Part shown: in pieces, positions 33,562-39,066 of the stretch
Numbering within the stretch: position 1 is the stretch's first letter
Layout: each line of letters starts with the position of its first letter
DNA from: Burkholderiales bacterium
GTDB lineage: Bacteria; Pseudomonadota; Gammaproteobacteria; Burkholderiales; Burkholderiaceae_D
Direction: 5' to 3'
Length of the DNA: 39,066 nt
NCBI GenBank assembly: GCA_947451925.1
Contig: CANGAW010000027.1
Location: 1-39,066 of the forward strand
Program-made: the position numbers and the translations under genes
The notes under the pieces: model-generated
What the model saw: only the letters and a program-made list of their open reading frames with translations
Databases searched by the model: none
Told to the model about the DNA's origin: nothing

Positions 33562-34479
33562 ATGACCCAGCCTTCGATTTCCTCAGTAACTGCCAGCGTG
33601 GCACTGATCGCCGATGAACTGGAGCGACAGCAGTTCCCGTCAGCCGCATTATATGTACTTGCTACCCCGATCGGAAATACCGCCGATATCAGTCTGCGCG
33701 CGCTAAAAGTCCTGGGGCTGGTCGATGCGATCGCTTGCGAAGATACGCGCAACACCGCTCAACTGTTGTCGCGCTACGGCCTGTCAAAAAGTTTGTTCGC
33801 CGCGCATCAGCATAATGAGCGCGAAGTCACCGAAAAAATCATTCGTCGCCTGCAAAGCGGCGAACGCATAGGCCTGGTATCGGATGCGGGAACACCCGCC
33901 ATTTCGGATCCGGGTGCACGTATTGTTGACGCAGTGCTGAAAGCTGGTCTGCGCGTCATGCCGATTGCCGGCGCGTCGGCCGCCGTGGCGGCTTTGTCGG
34001 CCGCTGGTTTGTTGTCGGACCAGTTTTATTTTGCCGGCTTCTTGCCCGCCAAGGCCAGGCAACGCGAAACGGTACTGGCTGGCCTGGCAGTCTTGCCTGC
34101 CACGCTGGTGTTCTATGAAGCGCCGCACCGCATTAATGAAACTGTTGCCGCCTTAACGCTGGCCTATGGTCCTGCGCGTACGATTGTGTTCGCGCGCGAG
34201 CTGTCGAAACTGTTTGAACAAATCCATCGTTGTCCGCTGGGCGAAGCCGCCGACTGGCTGGCAGCCGACCCGCATCATCAACGTGGCGAGTTTGTGGTGT
34301 TGGTGGAAGGCGCACCCGAAGCCAGCGATGCCGCTTCCGTGGAAGCGCAACGGATTCTTGAAATTCTGCTGGAAGAATGTCCGGTCAGCCAGGCTGCCGC
34401 ACTGACGGCAAAGATTACCGGGCAAAAGAAAAATGCGCTGTATGAGCTAGCACTGCAACTCGGCCAGAGTGCGGACTGA
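33562..34479 (+). CDS. rsmI: 16S rRNA (cytidine-1402-2'-O)-methyltransferase
   Basis: About 305 residues from the ATG at 33562; a further ATG at 33526 is in frame, and neither has a clear Shine-Dalgarno. It methylates the ribose of C1402 in 16S rRNA. Motifs: LYVLATPIGNTADISLRAL, AIACEDTRNTAQLLSRYG, GLVSDAGTPAISDPGARIV and PIAGASAAVAALSAAGL, then FYEAPHRI and FARELSKLFEQ. The 27-residue N-terminal extension is not part of the core. It ends three bases before the convergent rlpA. Confidence 0.96.
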   Translation: MTQPSISSVTASVALIADELERQQFPSAALYVLATPIGNTADISLRALKVLGLVDAIACEDTRNTAQLLSRYGLSKSLFAAHQHNEREVTEKIIRRLQSGERIGLVSDAGTPAISDPGARIVDAVLKAGLRVMPIAGASAAVAALSAAGLLSDQFYFAGFLPAKARQRETVLAGLAVLPATLVFYEAPHRINETVAALTLAYGPARTIVFARELSKLFEQIHRCPLGEAADWLAADPHHQRGEFVVLVEGAPEASDAASVEAQRILEILLEECPVSQAAALTAKITGQKKNALYELALQLGQSAD

Positions 34480-34481
34480 AT

Positions 34482-35516
34482 TTATTTTTGAACCAGCGAG
34501 GTCTTTATCTGGGCAACAGATTGCAACTGTTGCGCGCTCTTGCTGGCTTGTTCACGATTGGCAAAGGGCCCGCTGTGCAGACGATACAGGCCCTGACTTT
34601 GTACCAGCATGGGCTTGGGTATATCTTGCGGCCAGTTGCGCATTAACTGCTCCAGCATTGCTTGTGCATTTTGCGTCTGCGCATAGGCGCCCAGCTGCAA
34701 ATAAAACACGCCGGTTTCTACTGCCACGGCAGCAGGCGTGGCACTGCCATTGATTGCGATGCGCTCGATCGCATCTTGCTGAGCCGTTTGCGTTTGTGCT
34801 GGTGCTTGTATTGGCGCTGCTGGCGCTGAAGCCGTTTGCACCGGCGTCACCGCTTGCGAGCGGTTCTCGAGGTTGATGCGGGCGATCTCCTCGGGCAGCA
34901 GGCGTTCGACTTCCAATTCGCTGCTGCCGTGATTCAGATAACCGAGCTTCAAGGCAGCGGTGTAAGACAAATCGATAATGCGCTCGGAATGAAACGGGCC
35001 GCGGTCATTGATGCGCACAATCACCCGCTTGCCATTTTGCAGATTGGTCACGCGGGCATAAGACGGAATCGGCAGCGTTGCATGCGCCGCAGTCATTTTG
35101 TACATGTTGTAAATTTCACCAGAAGCCGTGCGCTGGCCATGAAATTTTTTGCCATACCAGCTACCGACGCCGCGTTGTATGAACGGACGGTTGTCTGTAA
35201 TCGGCGTATAGGTTTTTTCAAACACGGCATAGGGCTTGCTAGGCCCGCGGGCAAAAGGCTCAACCCTGGGTTCGGCGTCCGGCGTATCCATCAAGCCTTC
35301 CGGTATCGTGTCGGCGGGGCCGTCATCTTTGTAATAGCCGCCGCCCCTTGATGTCGATGGCTTCTTTAATTCGGCCTTGGCGACAACGGGCACCTCATTG
35401 CGAGCAACATTCGGATTCGGGCTCAGGCTGCTGCAGGCAGTCAGCGCCGACATGAACAGCAGCGCAACTGACAGTCGGACTACGTCATGCTGCCAGCAGC
35501 TTGTGGTGTTGGTCAT
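34482..35516 (-). CDS. rlpA: Septal ring lytic transglycosylase RlpA
   Basis: Encodes 344 residues. Lipoprotein signal with lipobox LTAC near residue 28. A double-psi beta-barrel domain covers about residues 115-205 (GSWYGKKFHGQRTASGEIYNMYKMTAAH, then VIVRINDRGPF, including the catalytic Asp). A Gln/Ala/Pro-rich linker precedes a C-terminal SPOR domain (FYLQLGAYAQTQNAQAMLEQL). RlpA cleaves naked glycan strands or marks them at the septum. It lies 27 bases downstream of rodA in the mreD-mrdA-rodA-rlpA cell-wall cluster. Confidence 0.94.
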   Translation of the reverse strand: MTNTTSCWQHDVVRLSVALLFMSALTACSSLSPNPNVARNEVPVVAKAELKKPSTSRGGGYYKDDGPADTIPEGLMDTPDAEPRVEPFARGPSKPYAVFEKTYTPITDNRPFIQRGVGSWYGKKFHGQRTASGEIYNMYKMTAAHATLPIPSYARVTNLQNGKRVIVRINDRGPFHSERIIDLSYTAALKLGYLNHGSSELEVERLLPEEIARINLENRSQAVTPVQTASAPAAPIQAPAQTQTAQQDAIERIAINGSATPAAVAVETGVFYLQLGAYAQTQNAQAMLEQLMRNWPQDIPKPMLVQSQGLYRLHSGPFANREQASKSAQQLQSVAQIKTSLVQK

Positions 35517-35542
35517 CGGCGTAATCTCTCTTTCTGTATGGC

Positions 35543-36655
35543 TTAAGTCTGCACCAGCTTGCGGTTACGGTGAATGCTCATCAAGATACCAATACACAAG
35601 CTTAATGTCACGAAAGCGGTGCCGCCGTAACTGACGAAGGGCAGCGGCACGCCCACCACCGGCAGGATGCCGCTGACCATGCCCATGTTGACAAACGCAT
35701 AGGTAAAAATTGACAAGGTTAGCGAGCCGGCAAGCAGACGCGAAAACAGCGTCGGCGCATTGGCTGCAATGATCAGGCCGCGACCGATCAGCAGCAGGTA
35801 CAAGACCAGCAGCACGCCATTGCCAAGCAAGCCGAATTCTTCGGAAAAAACCGCAAAAATAAAATCGGTGGTGCGCTCGGGGATGAACTCAAGATGCGAC
35901 TGTGTACCGTTGAGCCAGCCCTTGCCGAACAAGCCGCCGGAACCAATGGCGATAGTTGATTGAATGATGTGAAAACCTTTGCCCAGCGGGTCCGAGGTCG
36001 GGTCGAGCAGGGTCATGATGCGATTGCGCTGATAGTCGTGCATCAGCGACCAGACCAGCGGCAAGCTCGCCAGTCCCGTCACGCCCAGACCAATAATCAG
36101 CCGCCAGGAAAGGCCGGCGAGAAAAATCACAAAAAATCCGGCGGTGCTGACCAGAATGGCGGTGCCCAGATCGGGCTGGCGCATGATCAGGCCAACCGGC
36201 AGCGCCAGCAGCACGCCGGCGACTAAAAAGTCGGTCCAGCGAATCATGCCTTCGCGCTTTTGAAAAAACCAGGCCAGTGTTAACGGCAAGGCCAGTTTCA
36301 TGATTTCAGAAGGCTGGATGATGAAGCCGATATTGATCCAGCGACGCGCGCCATTTTTAATCAGGCCAAAAGCCGCCACGCCGACCAGCAGTGCCAGCCC
36401 CACCATATAAACCGGCACCGCAAAGCGCATCAGTTTTTGCGGCGGGATAGTCGCCACTGCCCACATGACGAATATGCCGGCAAAAATATTGCGCAGATGG
36501 CCTTCGAAACGGCCTGGGAAATTCATCGCCGCCGATGACACGGCAAGGCAACCGAGCAGCAAAATCAGCCCCAGAATAATGGTTAGCGAGCGGTCAAAAA
36601 TGAAGAAGTGCCGCCGCAATATTTCGCGCAAAGGATTGCGTTCGGTGTTGGACAT
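35543..36655 (-). CDS. rodA: Peptidoglycan glycosyltransferase RodA
   Basis: About 370 residues from the ATG at 36655; the TTG at 36664 overlaps the mrdA stop. A SEDS polymerase with about ten helices. It has RRWINIGFIIQPSEIMKLAL, RQPDLGTAILV (the region with the essential Asp), WSLMHDYQRNRIMTLLDPTSDPLG, KGWLNGTQSHLEFIPERTTDFIFAVFSEEFG and VPLPFVSYGG. It works with PBP2 from the next upstream gene in the elongasome. The pair overlaps closely, so coupling is likely. Confidence 0.97.
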   Translation of the reverse strand: MSNTERNPLREILRRHFFIFDRSLTIILGLILLLGCLAVSSAAMNFPGRFEGHLRNIFAGIFVMWAVATIPPQKLMRFAVPVYMVGLALLVGVAAFGLIKNGARRWINIGFIIQPSEIMKLALPLTLAWFFQKREGMIRWTDFLVAGVLLALPVGLIMRQPDLGTAILVSTAGFFVIFLAGLSWRLIIGLGVTGLASLPLVWSLMHDYQRNRIMTLLDPTSDPLGKGFHIIQSTIAIGSGGLFGKGWLNGTQSHLEFIPERTTDFIFAVFSEEFGLLGNGVLLVLYLLLIGRGLIIAANAPTLFSRLLAGSLTLSIFTYAFVNMGMVSGILPVVGVPLPFVSYGGTAFVTLSLCIGILMSIHRNRKLVQT

Positions 36656-36660
36656 CGAGA

Positions 36661-38862
36661 TCAATTCGGGCTTTCTGTTGCCGCCGGCGTTGGTTGAATG
36701 GCTGCAGGTTCAGTCTTGGGCGGCGCGGGCGCACGCTTGACGACGACTGGCGCTGGCTTGACCACGGCCGCCGCCGGCACTGCCTTTATTTCCGGCTTCG
36801 TCTCTGGCTTCATCTCTGGCTTGGCCGGCTGCGGTTTGAGTTCTGCCTTGATCTCTGGCTTGACAGGCTGAGACTTAAGCTCTGCCTTCATTTCTGGCCT
36901 GATCTCTGGCTTCATATCTGGTTTGACTACCTGCGGCTTAAGCTCGGGCTTGATCTCAGGCTTGGACGGATCAACTTTCACCTGCTCAGGTTTGGCCGGT
37001 GCCGGTTCATCCGGCCGCTTGCCCAGCAAATAATAATCCATTGCCTGACGCGCAATCGGCGCTGCAGCTGCAGCGCCAAAGCCAGCGTTCTCGACAATGA
37101 TGGCCAGCGCAATTTTTGGTTTGTCTGCGGGGGCAAAGGCAATATAGAGCGAGTGGTCACGCAAGCGCTCGCTGATTCTGCTGGCGTCATATTTGACGTT
37201 CTTGCTCAGTGCCGCTGCCTGCGCGGTACCAGTTTTACCGCCGGATACGTAAGCCGCATTGGCAAATGAACGGAATGAGGTGCCTTCCTTGGTCACACCC
37301 ACCATCGCGTTTTTGATGAAGTCGATGTTTTCCTGTTTGAGCGGAATGCGGAAACTCTCTTTGGATACACTCAGTGTGCGGGCGCGCGTGGTGCCGTTCT
37401 CGACCATTTTCACCAGATGCGGCTTCATCACGATGCCGTTGTTGCTCAGGTTGGCGACCGCATGTGCAAGCTGCAAAGGGGTAAACGAGTTATAGCCCTG
37501 ACCAATACCCACCGAGATGGTCTCGCCCGCATACCATTTTTGCTGATCCGGCCGCTTGTAGGCATGGCGCTTCCAATCGGTGGAGGGCAACACGCCGCGT
37601 TTCTCGTTGTCGAGATCAATGCCGGTGAGCTGACCAAAGCCGAAGGGCTTCATGAAATCATGGATCGCATCAATCCCCAGATCATTGGCCAGATTGTAGT
37701 AGTAGGTATTACAGGACTGGACAATCGATTTGTACATGTCGACCCGGCCATGACCACCTTCTTTATCGTCACGGAATTTGTTATTACCAAACCAAAAATA
37801 ACCGGGGTCAAAGATCGCCATCTCTGGTGTGCGTTTGCCTAGCTCCAGCGCGGCTAAAGCCATATAAGGCTTGAAAGTGGAACCTGCCGGATAGGTACCA
37901 ATCAGCGGGCGGTTCAGCAAAGGCCGGTCGAGCGAGGTGTTGAGTTCGTCCCAGCTTTTGCTGTCAATCCCTTCGACGAACAAATTCGGATCGAAAGTGG
38001 GCATCGATACATAAGCCAGAATATCGCCGGTCTCGGGTTCAATGGCGACCAACGCTCCGCGACGGTCGCCAAAGGCTTTTTCCACAATTTTCTGCAGCTC
38101 GATATCGACGGATAAAATCAGGTTGTTGCCAGGCGTGGGCGCTGTGCGCGACAAGGTACGCACTGCACGGCCGCCAGCCGAGACTTCGATTTCTTCGTAG
38201 CCTGTGTCGCCATGCAGGTTTTTCTCGTAACTCTTTTCCAGACCTTCTTTGCCGATGTAATCGGTGCCGCGATAGTTGGCGGCGTTATCACTTTCTTCGA
38301 TCTGTTCCGATTCCCGTTTATTGACACGGCCAATGTAGCCAATCATGTGCGATGCGGTCTGCCCCAGCGGATACTGGCGAAACAGGCGAGCCTGAATATC
38401 GACACCTGGAAAGCGATAACGCTGGGCCGCAAAGCGCGCCACTTCCGCGTCCGACAAACGGGTGCGGATTGGCAGGCTCTCGAACGTTTTGGATTCTTCC
38501 ATCAGGCGCTTGAAACGCTTGCGGTCTTTGCCCTGAATGTCGACTAACTCGGCTAACTCATCGATCACTGATTCCAGACTGCGATCAATTTTGGACGGGG
38601 TGATTTCGAGCGTATAAGCGGAAAAATTGCGGGCGAGGATGACGCCGTTGCGGTCCACGATCAGGCCGCGATTGGGTACCGCAGGCACCACCGAAATGCG
38701 GTTGCTTTCGGCACGCTCGGCATATTCGGTGTGACGCACCGCCTGCAACCACAGAAAACGCAGCATCAGCAAACCGAAACAGACAAACACCACCAGACCG
38801 GCGACGGACAGACGCAGATGAAATAATTGCAGCTCGCGTTCGGTATCTTTAATTTCGGTCAT
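36661..38862 (-). CDS. mrdA: Penicillin-binding protein 2 with repetitive C-terminal tail
   Basis: Encodes 733 residues, longer than the usual 610-650. One N-terminal membrane helix (residues about 17-40), a pedestal domain, and a transpeptidase with Ser328-x-x-Lys331 (GSTFKPYM), Ser383-x-Asn385 (SCN) and KTGT at 543. It cross-links lateral wall peptidoglycan with RodA. From about residue 620 there is a Lys/Pro/Glu-rich tail of short KPE-type repeats (KPEIKPELKP, KPEMKPETKP), then an Ala/Pro/Val segment. The tail would be periplasmic and extended. The core is normal; only the tail is odd. Confidence 0.96.
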   Translation of the reverse strand: MTEIKDTERELQLFHLRLSVAGLVVFVCFGLLMLRFLWLQAVRHTEYAERAESNRISVVPAVPNRGLIVDRNGVILARNFSAYTLEITPSKIDRSLESVIDELAELVDIQGKDRKRFKRLMEESKTFESLPIRTRLSDAEVARFAAQRYRFPGVDIQARLFRQYPLGQTASHMIGYIGRVNKRESEQIEESDNAANYRGTDYIGKEGLEKSYEKNLHGDTGYEEIEVSAGGRAVRTLSRTAPTPGNNLILSVDIELQKIVEKAFGDRRGALVAIEPETGDILAYVSMPTFDPNLFVEGIDSKSWDELNTSLDRPLLNRPLIGTYPAGSTFKPYMALAALELGKRTPEMAIFDPGYFWFGNNKFRDDKEGGHGRVDMYKSIVQSCNTYYYNLANDLGIDAIHDFMKPFGFGQLTGIDLDNEKRGVLPSTDWKRHAYKRPDQQKWYAGETISVGIGQGYNSFTPLQLAHAVANLSNNGIVMKPHLVKMVENGTTRARTLSVSKESFRIPLKQENIDFIKNAMVGVTKEGTSFRSFANAAYVSGGKTGTAQAAALSKNVKYDASRISERLRDHSLYIAFAPADKPKIALAIIVENAGFGAAAAAPIARQAMDYYLLGKRPDEPAPAKPEQVKVDPSKPEIKPELKPQVVKPDMKPEIRPEMKAELKSQPVKPEIKAELKPQPAKPEMKPETKPEIKAVPAAAVVKPAPVVVKRAPAPPKTEPAAIQPTPAATESPN

Positions 38863-38888
38863 GTTCGGGGTAAATCAAGCGCGACAGG

Positions 38889-38905
38889 ATGCCGGGGGCC
38901 GGCAT
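38889..38905. repeat. Perfect 7-bp hairpin between mreD and mrdA
   Basis: ATGCCGG-GGG-CCGGCAT, in the 55-base gap between mreD and mrdA. No U-run follows on the minus strand, so it is a structure within the operon transcript rather than a terminator. Confidence 0.5.
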
Positions 38906-38917
38906 GATGTGATGTGC

Positions 38918-39066
38918 TCAGATTGGGCGTGTTTCATCATGATCAATAGCCCGCCGTTGCGGTGCCAGCAGCAACCAGCAAACCACCGGCCAGATCAGGG
39001 TTGCCACCACACTTTGGGCAAAATAAAACCAGCCGGGCTGTTTGGCACTGACTGCCAGCTGAATCA
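38918..39066 (-). CDS. mreD: Rod shape-determining protein MreD, C-terminal end
   Basis: The last 49 or so codons on the minus strand, reading IQLAVSAKQPGWFYFAQ, then SVVATLIWPVVCWLLLAPQ and RRAIDHDETRPI before TGA at 38920-38918. A final membrane helix and a basic LLLAPQRR end are typical of betaproteobacterial MreD. The order mreD-mrdA-rodA is the expected elongasome cluster. The N-terminus lies outside the window. Confidence 0.85.
   Translation of the reverse strand, partial: IQLAVSAKQPGWFYFAQSVVATLIWPVVCWLLLAPQRRAIDHDETRPI

Noticed and set aside
36661..37005. Repeat tail as a CRISPR array or inserted mobile element
   Set aside because: The repeats are in frame, unevenly spaced and encode KPE-type protein units; there are no spacers, inverted ends or transposase.

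Overview
The window is ordinary, densely packed chromosome from a GC-moderate betaproteobacterium. Gene content and order (gspGHIJ; gpsA-SH3-secB-grxC-rhodanese; gpmA-envC-ctpA; argB-pyrimidine nucleotidase-slmA; birA-coaX-SPOR; dacC-ybeD-lipB-lipA; dolP-diaA-yraN/rsmI; rlpA-rodA-mrdA-mreD) resemble Burkholderiales, most likely Oxalobacteraceae. That placement is an inference from synteny and protein style; no rRNA is present. I see no tRNA, rRNA, CRISPR array, insertion sequence or phage gene.

Layout. 1-1700 (minus): four type II secretion pseudopilin genes, gspG-H-I-J, with gspJ cut by the window edge. 2032-4734 (minus): gpsA, a periplasmic SH3 protein, secB, grxC and a membrane-anchored rhodanese. 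4838-9244 (plus): gpmA, an EnvC-like degenerate LytM factor, a CtpA-type protease and a MoeB/ThiF E1-like enzyme. 9264-11522 (minus): argB, a HAD pyrimidine nucleotidase and slmA.

11645-22571 is the accessory and most interesting part: a short-chain amide scavenging locus. A long formamidase-family gene is read leftward. Rightward from the same control region run a periplasmic amide/urea-type binding protein, two branched-chain-type permeases, two ABC ATPases, a second, short formamidase, an amidase-signature amidase, a cytoplasmic AmiC-like amide sensor and an AmiR-like ANTAR antiterminator. The rightward transcript starts at a strong sigma70-like promoter (13206-13234) and meets a textbook intrinsic terminator (13289-13329) before the first gene. 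The proposed logic is: imported amide binds AmiC, AmiC releases AmiR, AmiR antiterminates the leader, and transporter plus amidases are expressed. They release ammonia and, from formamide, formate. The antiterminator gene is therefore at the far end of the operon it probably controls. The parts are visible in the sequence; the wiring is inference from the Pseudomonas aeruginosa ami paradigm.

22642-23403 (plus) is an SDR oxidoreductase of unknown role. 23476-25680 (minus): SPOR protein, coaX and birA. 25750-31126 (plus): VanZ-like membrane protein, [2Fe-2S] thioredoxin-like ferredoxin, alpha/beta hydrolase, dacC, ybeD, lipB and lipA. 31137-33468 (minus): TlpA-like thioredoxin, DolP-like BON lipoprotein, DiaA-like SIS protein and YraN, with rsmI divergent at 33562-34479. 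34482-39066 (minus): rlpA, rodA, mrdA with an unusual Lys/Pro/Glu repeat tail, and the 3' end of mreD.
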